Positions 38,458 to 48,942 of a stretch of 64,000 bases of DNA are shown piece by piece. This stretch comes from Mayamaea pseudoterrestris (lineage: Eukaryota; Bacillariophyta; Bacillariophyceae; Sellaphorales; Sellaphoraceae), in NCBI GenBank assembly GCA_027923505.1, contig BROI01000012.1, forward strand, positions 682,001 to 746,000, in the 5' to 3' direction. The notes below the pieces were generated by a model. It saw nothing but the letters and a program-made list of their open reading frames with translations. It searched no databases and was not told the DNA's origin. The stretch's first letter is position 1. The number at the start of each line of letters is the position of its first letter. Position numbers and translations under genes: made by a program.

Positions 38458-39776
38458 ATGGATCGAGACGATGGCAAACTGGATCCTATAACAGGTTTCT
38501 TGGAAGACAATGTCGCGTCCACTGGACTAGCCAGTGACGAATATGCATACAATGGTCTCACAGCCGAATGGCATTTGGAAATGGGAGCAGTCACGGGCCA
38601 AGTGGTGTCTGAAGGAATTGCGAGTGGCGCAACGTCCAAGCCGAACAGCGGAAACGTCAGCGATGCCGCAATCAGGCCTTCGGCAGATATACTCGTCATG
38701 GGCTACCACACCATTTATGACCTGAATAACACGGATTTGCCAGCATACGTGAGAGAGCATGGCGCAACACTAACGTTTCCAGAAAAGGTGAGCATCGGTA
38801 CGGTGGCAATGTCTCCCTCGTTTAAAATTACTCACTTCCTGTGCTCTCGCATTCGCAGCTCATGCTGATGCTTATGCATGTCGACCGATCGGATGCGAAA
38901 TCATCCAGAAAAGCACGCGACTCTCCGCTCGCCTGGACCGACGACGGAATGGCATTCGTTATTCGCGACCAATCCGCTCTTTGTAGTGATTGGTTACCAG
39001 TATTTTTTCAACAAGCCAAGTTCAGCTCATTTACTCGCAAGCTCTATCGCTGGGGATTTCGGCAAATCAAGTACCACGACAAGCCAAAGCCGTTGCATTC
39101 GGGAGAATTGTACTTTGGCAGTGAGCACTTCCAACGAGACAATAAGTCCTTGCTGTCTAGCATGCGGAGCTTAACGGCCATCAAGAGCAAGCGACAACAG
39201 CGGAACGCGCAGGGCGGAGCTTCCGCAACAGGAACAACCATGCAGCTCTTTCCGCCGCCCATAAACGCCATGCCCTTCTTCCAACAGTCGCATAATGCTG
39301 CGATGGCGCCATCAATGGCACCAGAAGTTGCCTTCCCTCCGCCTGCGTTGCCAAGCGCCAACCAATTCGACATGACAAACCCATTCATCCAACAGGCATT
39401 CGCCCAAGCTCAGCTCCAACTAACTGGAAATGGATTTCAGTCTGACCATTACACGCCTCCGGCAGTGCAATATCAAGACGTATCGGCCTCAAACCTCTCC
39501 AACGATTACTTTCGACAGTTGGCGCCATTTAACCCTCAACCGATTAATGATCCTCCCCAATACCCCTTCTCTGCTCCGTCTCAACAGCAAGCTCTTCCGC
39601 AAATGCCATTGCCGCAACAAATGTATGATCCAGTGTTGCAACAAGAGCCTCAAATGATTGGTGATCCGAATCTGGAATTCCAGCAGCAGCAACTTCTGCG
39701 AGCACTGCAACAAATGCTCGAGCAGTCGCAGCCATCAGACCCAGGACAGCATTTACCCCCAGATGCGCCAAGGTGA
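38458..39776 (+). CDS. heat shock factor (HSF)-type transcription factor
   Basis: Exons 38458-38787 and 38859-39776 (71-bp intron, donor GTGAGC, acceptor TTCGCAG, phase 0) give 415 residues. The HSF DNA-binding domain spans about 104-205: ATLTFPEK joins LMLMLMHVDRSDAKSS, then LAWTDDGMAFVIRDQSALCS, WLPVFFQQAKFSSFTRKLYR and WGFRQI, with the recognition helix FSSFTRKLYRWGF intact. The intron cuts the domain near its start, as often in diatom HSFs. Beyond it, the C-terminal half is Gln/Pro-rich (LQQEPQM, LRALQQMLEQSQ), a likely activation region; no clear HR-A/B coiled coil is seen. HSFs are the largest transcription factor family in diatoms. Confidence 0.92.
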
Positions 39777-40177
39777 TTCCTTTTATTGTAATCGATTGTA
39801 TAAATAAGTGATGCTACTTGCTTTCTCTCCTCCGCTGCGTCGTGCGTGTCACAATATATCGCGGCGAAAATGGCGCTTCCATAGCGCAAAGTTTTTCAGC
39901 ACCTCAAGGCTGTGCAATGCACGGCCGCGAGACTTATTAAGTTTCCTACTTGTACTAAGACTGAAATGTGCAGCAGTACTGCCGCATTTTCGTCAGGTCA
40001 AAACATAAGTAATGGCCATGATGTGCATCAGATCAAGCCTTCTGTCAGATGATCTTTCGATGTCGTGTTCTCGATTGCTCGTGTCGGAGCGGTTTTGAAT
40101 TATGCCGACTTCTTTCTTCCGCTTTGTGCAGTCTCCCACCTCACATAAACGACTTGCTTGCCTTCCACTTATCCACA
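39777..40177. other. intergenic region, 401 bp
   Basis: Between the HSF stop and the TenA start, both plus strand. No feature recognised. Confidence 0.45.
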
Positions 40178-40964
40178 ATGACAGGCACTGAACGAACAAG
40201 TGCACAGACGTTTTGGGATGCGGCGGTTGACATCATTTCAGTCACTGAGAAGCATCCATTTCTTGTTGCCATGGTCGACGGAACATTGCCAATGGAGAAT
40301 TTTAAATACTACGTGATACAAGACGCCTTGTATCTGGCTGACTTTGCAGCCAGCTTACGTCTCCTATCGGAGAATAAGGGCGTGTCAGTAGCTGATTCGG
40401 ATCGCCTGCAGCAGTTTGCCCAAGGCGCCGAGGACGCAGAATTGGCCTTGCACAAGAGTTTCTTCAGGGAGTGGGGAATTGCCACCGATGGAGTCGAGCA
40501 AATGCCCAACTGCCTCCTTTACACTTCATACATGATGCGAGTTATTGCCACTCGACCTCATGCCGAGGGATTGGCGGTTTTGTTGCCTTGCTTCTGGGTA
40601 TACATGCATGTGGGTCAAGCCATGCTGAAACTGAGAGCAGATCTTGGCGACTCGTAAGTTGGACATGCGCGATATGTCACTGCATAAATAGCGTCTTATG
40701 CAATGTGCGCTACTTTTCTCCAGAGTGACGCGACCTGCCGTGTTTGATGCCTGGATTGACATGTATGGAGGCGAAGATTTTGCGAAAGAAGTCCTCGAGT
40801 ACATTGCCATGGTGAATGCTGCTTGCACCGATCCTTCCGCCGACGTTTTAAAGATGAAGGAACATTTCATCATGTGCTGCAAGTTGGAACACATGTTTTG
40901 GGATCAAGCTGGGTCACTCATGCAGTGGCCTAAGTTCCTTGCCACGGAGGAAACGGATAGCTAA
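40178..40964 (+). CDS. TenA/THI-4 family aminopyrimidine aminohydrolase
   Basis: Exons 40178-40653 and 40724-40964 (70-bp intron, GTAAGT donor, TTCTCCAG acceptor) give 238 residues. The TenA all-helical fold is indicated by FKYYVIQDALYLADF (Asp49, pyrimidine-binding position), ALLHKSFF-like helices, the catalytic cysteine Cys138 in LLPCFWVYMHVGQ, and the C-terminal CCKLEHMFWDQAGSLMQW with Glu214 and the EHMFW signature. TenA enzymes hydrolyse aminopyrimidines or N-formyl derivatives to salvage HMP for thiamine synthesis. No presequence is seen. Start at 40178 matches the family length of about 220-240. Confidence 0.92.
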
Positions 40965-41262
40965 ATTTACTATCAATTAAGGATCAAGTTAACAAGCTGG
41001 ATTCATTTTAGTCCCTGATGATGACGCGTCACCTTGAAATTGAATCTGCGACCAAGATCCACGTCGCTGACCATCGGTTTTGTCGTCGCGCAATGGCAGC
41101 CATCACTCGCATTCGACAGCGCAGACCGTTGATGGAACGACAGCACGACTTGATCAGCGAACAACTGGCAAGACACATCGCTCTCTGCACATCTCTCTGA
41201 CACATATGCACAGCTGCAAGAGGCAACGAAACGCATTTCCAAGCATTCCATTGAATCTCACC

Positions 41263-42115
41263 ATGGCCGGCGCTGTCGCACCCTTGCATAGACGCACGCC
41301 CTGCACGTTTCGATCGGCGAACCATTGGATTCACACAATCATGATTTGTTTCGCCTCGTTTACTCTTATGGCTGTGCATTCGGAAGCATTTACAATTTCC
41401 ATGGACTATCAACCTCCTGTCAAATCTTCCGTCAGCAAAATGTACGATCGTCGCATGTCTCGCACCTCTACAATGGAATCTTCCGCTTCATCGACGAGCA
41501 ATCCAAACAGCCGGTCGTCATCGCGCAAGGAGGCATTTGCAGGAGCCTATGCTCCAGAAAATGTGTCATTGCCTTCCTCGACAAGCTCGTTTGAGCGACG
41601 CATGCGCGAAATGGCACTGGGCACGCAGAACAAGATTCTTCGCAAGAAGCAAACGGAGGAACAACACCGACCCGCAAACGTGTACATTGTCGAGTCGTTG
41701 GAGGACTACCGACGAGTGGTAGGCGAAGAAAAGGATAGGGTTGTGGCAGTTCGCTTTCATGCATCATGGTGCAGAGTAAGTCATTGTTTAGTCTGATAGA
41801 TTCGTGGCAACTTCCACGGCAGATTCAATAGCTCACCATTCGAGTATCTTTGTCATGCGATAATAGGCTTGCAAGGCTGTCACTCCCTACTTTTATCGCT
41901 TGGCAGCGCTGCACAAGGATATTGTCTTTGTCGACGTGCCGGTAACACAGGACAATGCCGTTATTCACCAAGGACTTGGCGTGCCTAGCCTTCCATTTGG
42001 ACATATCTACCATCCACAAGCTGGTCTGGTGGAGGAACTAAAGCTGACGCGCAAGGATATACAAGAATTTGAAGATGCCTTGATCAGGACCAACAAGGCT
42101 GTCTTCTCGCAATAG
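41263..42115 (+). CDS. plastid WCRAC-type thioredoxin-like protein
   Basis: Exons 41263-41775 and 41867-42115 (91-bp intron, GTAAGT donor inside the active-site codons, acceptor GATAATAG) give 253 residues. N-terminal signal (HTIMICFASFTLMAVHSEA) is cleaved before FTISMDYQ, a good ASAFAP-like plastid site. A Ser-rich linker of about 80 residues precedes the thioredoxin fold: VYIVESLEDYRRVVGE, VVAVRFHASWCRACKAV with Cys170 and Cys173, then DIVFVDVPVT and VPSLPFGHIYHP with the cis-proline. The active site WCRAC resembles the WCRKC class of plastid thioredoxins. It should reduce or form disulfides in the plastid. The intron splits the WCR/AC motif, so neither reading frame alone shows it. Confidence 0.9.
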
Positions 42116-42463
42116 ACGAGTCTATACTTGCCTTTTTTCTCATAGACAAGCTCCGGGACACTTACGACTCGGAAATGGCTTACACACACCCTTTCTTAAT
42201 AACATAATCGACTTAGACTTATAAACAATCATGCCACGCTTTTTACACGATAGCGTGAGTAGCTAACTTGGATTGTTGATCGTGCATGTCCCGCAGTTTC
42301 TTCGAGATTGGGCCTATCGACGTGCGTCACAGCGTGGATGATCCTCATCATCAAAGTTCGATCGGCCATCCCACCGCGAACACCCTGGCTAATAATACCA
42401 TCGCAACGCAGAATTAACCGTAGATTCGGCCTTGCAAAAACCCATTCATTTGCAGCAGTTACC
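42116..42463. other. intergenic region, 348 bp
   Basis: Upstream of the UPRT gene; the UPRT frame extends open into it to 42308 with an ATG at 42338, which may be an alternative start. No other feature. Confidence 0.45.
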
Positions 42464-43303
42464 ATGTCTGCTGCATCGAACAATGGAAAGAGGAGCAGCG
42501 ACTTCGGCTCAAACGTTCACATATCGTCGCATCCAGTGCTGAGCCACAAGATTAGTATTCTCCGCGATAGCTCGACGCCACCAGCCACCTTCCGGGCACT
42601 CATGCGCGAAATTACCTACCATCTTGGCTTTGAAGCCACAAGTACATTGACGACGGAAGTTATCAAGATTCATGTGGACGTTCCCAAGCAAGGCGAGCCA
42701 GACGAATGTGAAGGATTCAAGATTTGCGAACGCACGGCCATGATTCCCATTCTGCGATCCGGTCTTGGCATGGTGGACAGCATGTTGGAACTCTTACCAA
42801 ATGCGGCAATTCATCATATTGGCATGTACAAGGTGATTGGTCACAAGCCGGTGCAGTACTTTAATCGCCTTCCGAAGAAGTGTGAAGTCGATGTGGCATA
42901 CGTTTTAGATCCGGTAATTTCGACGTCGGATACCATCAACAGTGTTGTCAGTATACTCAAGCGGGTAAGTACAATGCTAGAGAGTGAACTAATATTGACT
43001 GTAATGATGATGAAGATTGCTTACACTGGACCCTCTGCAAACTTTGACAAACAGTGGGGCGTTCCAAAGATTCACGTTATTTCTGTCATTGGCAGTCATG
43101 TGGGAATTGAGCAACTCATCAAAATGTATCCAGATATTTCAGTGACGGTCGGCGTAGTGGATCATCAAGTATCGGAAGCTGGCTTTGTCTTGCCTGGGCT
43201 TGGGGATTCGGGTGATCGATTGTTTGGCACGCATGTTCCATTGCAGGATGATGAGGATGAGAACGCAATGTCAAAGCGCAAGCGAACTCTTTCTGAAAAC
43301 TAA
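42464..43303 (+). CDS. uracil phosphoribosyltransferase family protein (two exons)
   Basis: Exons 42464-42964 and 43055-43303 give 249 residues; the 90-bp intron (GTAAGT donor, ACAAACAG acceptor) has no stop and is a multiple of three, so it is easy to miss. Splicing joins SILKR directly to WGVPKIHVISVIG, as the family requires, and removes a 30-residue insert. Family segments are SHPVLSHKISILRDSSTPPA, MIPILRSGLGMVDSMLELLP, HIGMYKVIGHKPVQYFNRLP and FVLPGLGDSGDRLFGT. UPRT makes UMP from uracil and PRPP. The PRPP loop reads DPVISTSDT instead of DPMLATGGS, so activity is uncertain; animal UPRT homologues also diverge here. An in-frame ATG at 42338 would add 42 residues. Confidence 0.9.
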   Translation: MSAASNNGKRSSDFGSNVHISSHPVLSHKISILRDSSTPPATFRALMREITYHLGFEATSTLTTEVIKIHVDVPKQGEPDECEGFKICERTAMIPILRSGLGMVDSMLELLPNAAIHHIGMYKVIGHKPVQYFNRLPKKCEVDVAYVLDPVISTSDTINSVVSILKRVSTMLESELILTVMMMKIAYTGPSANFDKQWGVPKIHVISVIGSHVGIEQLIKMYPDISVTVGVVDHQVSEAGFVLPGLGDSGDRLFGTHVPLQDDEDENAMSKRKRTLSEN

Positions 43304-43513
43304 AAGGTGCTATACCTATATCTTTACATAAAGGAGTCACAAGTAGCCATGCTCCTTTTTCTATCTACCGGTAGCGCAAGAACAGCAGCGCTAGCTCACC
43401 AGCACGAGGTCGTAGCGGTATCAACCAATACCAGATCGACGCGCCGACATTCTCCATCCGTTTTCTTCGTTCCAATTCCCATCATCACAGGCAGCAACTA
43501 GTGTCCCAAAACC

Positions 43514-44713
43514 ATGGCAAGCGAAGACGATAGCGACCCTTTGAAACCACAACAATCGCCCGAGCAGCTTCGAGATGTTGTTGACGCATTGCGGCAACCG
43601 TTAACGGGACGGAATGTGCTGCTTCCCTTTAGTCCTCGAGCATTCGTAAAAGCGAAACTGTCGCCTGCCTTGAATGATGATCAAGAGGAACTGGTGCAAG
43701 TCAGGCTCGGAGATGGATATTTGCGACAAATGACTCGATCGGAAGCTAAAATGTTGCTGGAGGAGGAGTACAAGGAGAAGACCAAGTCAAAGACTTTGAA
43801 AACTACGTCGGCGCTTAAACAGTCTCTCCCTCCAGACAAAAACACCAAAATAGCACCAGCATTTACCGGCGCAGCTTCTTTCTTTGATATTCGCGAAGAG
43901 ATTGATGAATCAGGCAATCCCATTGGAGGCGAAGCCATTGACATCACTCAGCGACTCCAGCAAATGGAAATTGTTGCTGCGTCTCAAGGACAGCCGACTC
44001 CATCCTCGCATCCTGCCGAAGACAAAGAAGACGACGACGACGCTAAAACAATAGCCGAAGATGATTCATCGCTTCGAGTACTGAATGATGATGAGTATGG
44101 CTCACTGGCAGCTAGGTTGGATGAGCTAGCTCGTCTGGAAGAATTGACTGAGCAGGAAGCGACGGCAAACGAAATGAGTCGATCCTCTATAAAAGGCAAA
44201 TCCTGGAAGAAGGGTTTTTTGAACAAGAAGCCAGCATCGGTAAAGTCTATGAAGGTCGAACCAACGATTACAACATCTAGTACCGTGGTTTCGCAAGAGC
44301 AATCGCGATTGCGGAAATCGGTCGCCTTTGCAGACGCTGGTCCGGACGTAAAGGAAATACCACGCATTGGAGAACGATCAATCAAGGAGGAGCAGGAGAC
44401 TATGAATCGTTTGAAAAAGCCCACTGGCTGGTCGAAAGGATTTCTAAACAACAAAAAGCAGACTGGTGCTTCCCAGAGCGACGGTCGGCGAAGAGTCGGC
44501 TTTCTGGAAGAAGCGGATGTGCAGGAGATACCAAGAGCAGTACCGGCGAGACCTGAAGCTGCAGCTCCTACTATTAAGTCGTTTGATGAGAACGTGTTTT
44601 CTAGCGTAGTTGCTGAGCACGTTGTCACAGAGAAGCCGCCACAGGAGCCGCCTGTCGACGAGCCAAAGAGGCTCTCCAAATTTGCCCAACGGCGAATGGA
44701 AATGCAGCAGTAA
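43514..44713 (+). CDS. URI1/Bud27-like unconventional prefoldin protein
   Basis: 399 residues from ATG 43514. Near the N-terminus VDALRQPLTGRNVLLPFSPR leads into AFVKAKLSPALND, EELVQVRLGDGYLRQMTRSE and AKMLLEEE, which follow the beta-hairpin and second helix of URI (VPFGKRAFMPGKL...VLLGDNYF). The first prefoldin helix is very short here, so an upstream exon may be missing or the domain reduced. A middle acidic region is followed by a duplicated module: SWKKGFLNKKPAS with RKSVAFADAGPDVKEIPRIG, and GWSKGFLNNKKQTG with RRRVGFLEEADVQEIPRA. Each has a K/R-x-V-x-F motif that in known proteins docks protein phosphatase 1. It ends RLSKFAQRRMEM, like fungal Bud27 tails. Expected roles are RNA polymerase assembly and translation. 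Confidence 0.6.
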   Translation: MASEDDSDPLKPQQSPEQLRDVVDALRQPLTGRNVLLPFSPRAFVKAKLSPALNDDQEELVQVRLGDGYLRQMTRSEAKMLLEEEYKEKTKSKTLKTTSALKQSLPPDKNTKIAPAFTGAASFFDIREEIDESGNPIGGEAIDITQRLQQMEIVAASQGQPTPSSHPAEDKEDDDDAKTIAEDDSSLRVLNDDEYGSLAARLDELARLEELTEQEATANEMSRSSIKGKSWKKGFLNKKPASVKSMKVEPTITTSSTVVSQEQSRLRKSVAFADAGPDVKEIPRIGERSIKEEQETMNRLKKPTGWSKGFLNNKKQTGASQSDGRRRVGFLEEADVQEIPRAVPARPEAAAPTIKSFDENVFSSVVAEHVVTEKPPQEPPVDEPKRLSKFAQRRMEMQQ

Positions 44714-44792
44714 GACTAATATGGCAATATATATGCTAATGGACACATCAACATCTGTAACGTTATATTTTTCAACCATTCATCACACCAAT

Positions 44793-46002
44793 TTACATGA
44801 CAGACACAACCACAAAAACCACTGACAGCAACAATGTCACACTCGTCCCAGAGACATTCATCACCCCACCACTTTCTCCATTGGAAGATCCACTTGGTGC
44901 TGGCGTATTGGACGATCCAGTACTGGCCGGAACTGGCTCACTGGTGGGTGACGGACTAATTGTTGGTTCCGTCGCAACAACCGCTCCGCCGCTTGAACAA
45001 GGATCCAACGTTGCAATCCGCGTAAAGGAACTGCACGGATAGGCAATGTCAACGTTGAATCCGGCATTATACGGCGATTTGCTAGAGTGACGAGAAAAAC
45101 ACGTGAGTTGTCAACTGGAAAATGAACCGCAAGATTCGCCTTCCAGCGCAGTATGTATGTACTTACTACAATCCTGCCAATTCATCAAACTCTGCCTGAA
45201 AGTCCTTGGAGCAGCTCAAACATGAACCCAGCTCACAGAGTGGCGGATCACCAAACAAGTTGGATGTTTGCCCGGCGCAATCGCCCGCACATAACTGTGC
45301 GTTTGCCGCCGCAAAGTTTGCCCACAACGAGGCGCACTGATCCGTAAATCCAACCGTCTCGTAGCAGCTAACCAAACTAGAAAAGGTTCCTCCAAAGGCA
45401 AACTGCGTGGCACATGTAATACTAGCAGACTGTAGTGAGTCAAGCGTAGACATTCTCACGGCCAAGTCTTGGGCGTTGGAGCAGACGCCGCAGGCGCCAG
45501 AGTGAATCATCATGGCGTTGGCGTCAGCTGAAACAGCGTCAATGCTTGCGTAGGTGACGAGTTCGTACTGGCGATTGGGACAATCGGATGAATCAGAAGC
45601 TGCACTGGCAAACTTGTAGGCACAGACTGCATTGTCCGAGGACGCTGAACTACCAGCAGTTGAAAGGACACATTGTGGGAGGGTTGATTCTTCATACGAA
45701 AGTGCTCCAATGGCATCCGCAAAGGGAAAGCAGTCGGACGACCCATCACTCGTTTGCAGCGTAATTGGAGCCGATGTTTCCACAAAGGTAGTGTAGAGAG
45801 TGGGATAAGAGTCCGGAAAGGATTGGTAAATACCCGAGGTATCGGAAGGACAGGTTCCAGAGTCGGTTCCTCCGTCGGGGACGCACCAGCAACTGTCACA
45901 AACAGGATTCAAAGTATTGTCCTGGAGTTGACGCGAAGCCATGACATGATTGATTGATGCTGTCAGCCAAAGGGCCGCAACTAGAAGGAAGCTGCTGATC
46001 AT
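44793..46002 (-). CDS. secreted Cys-rich protein with a GPI-like C-terminus (two exons)
   Basis: Exons 46002-45167 and 45081-44793 (85-bp intron, GTAAGT donor, CACTCTAG acceptor) give 374 residues; without splicing the frame stops at 45166. ATG 46002 starts a signal peptide (ISSFLLVAALWLTASINHVMA). The mature ectodomain has many cysteines, beginning NPVCDSCWCVPDGGTDSGTC and ending LGSCLSCSKDFQAEFDELAGL. Exon 2 continues YKSPYNAGFNVDIAYPCSSF, then a Ser/Pro/Thr-rich stalk (TSEPVPASTGSSNTPAPSGS) and a final hydrophobic tail (VTLLLSVVFVVVSVM), the arrangement of GPI-anchored or cell-wall surface proteins. The function is unknown; similar Cys-rich secreted proteins are common in diatoms and oomycetes. 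Confidence 0.8.
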
Positions 46003-46221
46003 GTTTGGCTTTTGGCGCTTTATGCTCCTCTCTCGCGGATCATCGCGCGGTTCAAAAGCACACGTCGTACCGGTTCTCGGATTTTGAAACGGCGTCGATT
46101 CTGCCGCGCCTCGCGAGAACCGTCTATCCAAGCTCTTTCAATCTTTCGAAAAATTAAATCAGTTTCCTTCACTTTCACGTCCGGTCAATCACTTGCATTA
46201 TTACTTTTAAACATTTGAATC

Positions 46222-47121
46222 ATGTTTCAATGCATTCGTATTCCCGCGGATGAATCTGCTCCGATTGAAACAATTTCTCTCTCCAAGTCCGGAGGATTGA
46301 CCAACGATGCACTAGCTGCCCATGCCAAGCAATACTTTGCACAAAAATATCAAGGCGAAACATCTTCCACCGACCCTTATGCGACAGCCTCATGCTTGGA
46401 TATTACAGCTGTTACAGTTCCAATGAAAGGAAACGACTACAGGGCTGTCAGTCTCTACAAGTATGGAGGAGACTCATCACAGCTACCAGTCAATCAACGC
46501 GCCATGACTCTTGTTCAAGCCTGTGGACACGCACTATCGAGCTCCATTCAAGGCGACGTGTTTGTGGGACGCGCCCGCGATGATGAGAATGCTGACATTT
46601 GGGAGCGAGTCGACTTTACAGCAGATGATGCGCTGCCGACAGCAGACTGGTGTCGAACAGCTCGACAGACGGGTGGAGGAGGCGGAACGGGCAAGGCGGC
46701 GGCTTCCTCGCTGAGTGGATTACTGCAGCAGACGCAAACAAATGGTAACAATCTGCAAGTGTTATCTGGAGATGGAAGTTCTGGTGGAGCAGATGCGTCG
46801 CTGTCGTTTGGTAGAAACGGAGCAGCCGCTGTACAGGCATTTGGCTACACTTGGACGCAAGATTCTGATGAGGTTGAACTCAAGTTTCCTGTAGCACCCG
46901 AAACAGTAACCAAGGATTGCAAAGTTGTCTTTGGACGGAATGCGATAAAGGTAACAGTGGCAGGAAAGGTATTACTGGACGGAAGTACCTTTTTGCCAGT
47001 TGTTGCCGATGAATGCACTTGGACATTGACACGCGATGCGGCGAATTCAGACCAGAAAGATTTGACAGTGACGCTCATGAAGGAGGAGTCGTCCAAAACG
47101 TGGACCTTTGTGGTGCAGTAA
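46222..47121 (+). CDS. CS-domain (p23/NudC-like) protein with a novel N-terminal domain
   Basis: 299 residues from ATG 46222. Residues 1-150 form a globular region (FQCIRIPADESAPIETISL, ALAAHAKQYFAQKYQG, VTVPMKGNDYRAVSLYKYGG) that I do not recognise. A Gly/Ser/Gln-rich linker (TGGGGGTGKAAASSLSGL) connects to a CS domain at about 208-299: YTWTQDSDEVELKFPVAPE, KDCKVVFGRNAIKVTVAGKV and ECTWTLTRD with TVTLMKEESSKTWTFVVQ. CS domains are beta-sandwich co-chaperone modules of p23, Sgt1 and NudC that bind Hsp90 or clients. The start and signal-free N-terminus suggest the cytosol. Diverges from the secreted-protein gene (219 bp between ATGs). Confidence 0.85.
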   Translation: MFQCIRIPADESAPIETISLSKSGGLTNDALAAHAKQYFAQKYQGETSSTDPYATASCLDITAVTVPMKGNDYRAVSLYKYGGDSSQLPVNQRAMTLVQACGHALSSSIQGDVFVGRARDDENADIWERVDFTADDALPTADWCRTARQTGGGGGTGKAAASSLSGLLQQTQTNGNNLQVLSGDGSSGGADASLSFGRNGAAAVQAFGYTWTQDSDEVELKFPVAPETVTKDCKVVFGRNAIKVTVAGKVLLDGSTFLPVVADECTWTLTRDAANSDQKDLTVTLMKEESSKTWTFVVQ

Positions 47122-47271
47122 ATGAACGACATTTGTTACGAGTCTGCACCAGCGAGAAAACTGTAGTGCTTGTCCTGTTGCGGCAGTATCCGCTCGAAGC
47201 AGCCGCTTACAGTGAGAGTAAAATAGCTTACGTGCAAGTAAATAAACAACTACTTTGCTACTAGCGCAATT

Positions 47272-48942
47272 TTATAATTGACGCCCTTTCCGGCGCTGTG
47301 GTCGCATTAATATGAAGGCAATCACAAGTGGAATAGTCAGCGGCAGACTCGCAAGAAAGGCACTCAGGAAGATAGGAGTGAAAGCGCCGTAAAACTTTTG
47401 AATATAACTTGGATGTCCATTGTAGCTGACGCAAATCCAATCGTCCTCCTGGGCCCCGTGTGGAGCAAGCGATTCGTACAAGCGTTCATAATCGGCATCG
47501 TGGCTTCCTTCAACTTTGTATGGCGCAGCAGTGCCCGACAGTGCGTCAAAGTCCCAGCTTGTGCTTAAAAGAACTTGCCGATCATCCATCTCTTCGCCAA
47601 GAACACGCACAATGACTCTTCGTTTTTCCCAGTCAAACTCAAACTCTCCAAAGTTTCGTTCCAGTGCGTATTGCAATCCTTGTCTCGCGTTATCTTCGAC
47701 TTGGTTTGTCCGTACGACATCATTCCAGCCTCCACTGTGGTGTGCCCATTCCATACCCATTTTGAGGCACCATGCAAAATATGGTGTCTGGCAAATCAAG
47801 CTCAAATTGGGCCTGGCGCAAATATTCGTCCCCCAGCTATGAGTCATGCCACTAGTCGTCACCTGATGATGAGAGAATTGCATATGTTGTAAGCTACGTG
47901 CACGACGAGTGATAGACGTTCGCCGCCGCCATAATCATGCGCGACCTACCTCAAGTAAAGTTTGCTTCTTGCCGCCGTTTGCGCGCCTGCAATCCTTCCG
48001 CAGCAGCTCGGCCATGTGCACATCTCCGCTGACAATCATTACAGGCGTTCTAGTCGCCTTAGTATCCGTCGACGATTGCAATAAAGCCTGATACAATCGA
48101 TGCTGCGCCGTTGGGAACCGACTCCAATCTTCAACCGCATTTCCATTATAGTATCGATCCGCATGCACCTGCAAGCCGCTCACAATGATATTCACTGCGG
48201 CCGTCGACTTTTGCAGTCCTTGCTCAAGCCACTCCCATTGTTCTTCGCCTAAAAAGTCAGCTTCATAGTCGAGTTGGTACTTTCTCTTCCAATGCTTGTT
48301 CCATGGTGTCTTGTTGGATCGGACGTCAAGCAGAAAAATGGCAACAGAACGATTCGATAAAGACGACGAGGAAGTTTTATCATTATAGTTCAAGTCGTAC
48401 CCAGTCTCTATTCCAGCCTCCTCGTCACTCAGCAGCTGATTGCCGCGTGGCCGATCAAAGTCCAAAACCTTGACGCCATAAACGCCCTTGCCGGAAGAAG
48501 CTCGCTGCTGCATCATGGTCAGGTTACTCGCTGGCCGATGAGACGTCAGGAAGTTAACAAATGCTTTCGCAGAATGGGTCTTGTGTTCATACGTGTAGTC
48601 GCCATTGTTAATGCCATAGTCGTGATCATCCAAAGCACCAAGAATGATCGTACTGTTCGTCTCCAGCAACTTTTTGTAACCTTCATCCTGCAACTGTCTC
48701 GCATATAGTTCATCAATGACGTGAGGTGTCGCTGGCAGTGGCTTTCGCTTCTCCCAAAATCGTCGCTTGGGAAGGAACGAGTCGGCATAAATCACGTCGC
48801 CGCCCCACACAAAGGCCGATGCGTTGCGCGAAATCACCGACGGCCACAGCACTTGCTCGTAGTGTTGGCTGCTGCATGATGCAAACAAGATGCGATCCTT
48901 GCTGGGTGCTGTAGAAGCTACCGTGACAGAGTTGCTGTTCAT
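47272..48942 (-). CDS. PhoD-like metallophosphatase with C-terminal membrane anchor (two exons)
   Basis: Exons 48942-47950 and 47862-47272 (87-bp intron, donor GTAGGT, acceptor ATCATCAG, phase 0) give 527 residues; the join LLE|VTTSGMTHSW restores the family motif (ITSSGLTHSW). Metal-binding blocks are GGDVIYAD (Asp49, Tyr52), GALDDHDYG (Asp105-Asp108) and SGDVHMAEL (about 304-312). The C-terminus has one hydrophobic helix (PIFLSAFLASLPLTIPLVIAFILM) followed by RPQRRKG, so the enzyme is probably tail-anchored. There is no N-terminal signal. PhoD enzymes hydrolyse phosphomono- and diesters with Ca/Fe and are phosphate-starvation genes in algae; regulation cannot be read here. Confidence 0.9.

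Noticed and set aside
44797-45042. 81-codon plus-strand frame with ATG
   Set aside because: It is exactly antisense to exon 2 of the secreted-protein gene, whose splice join is in frame and gives a sensible GPI-like tail.
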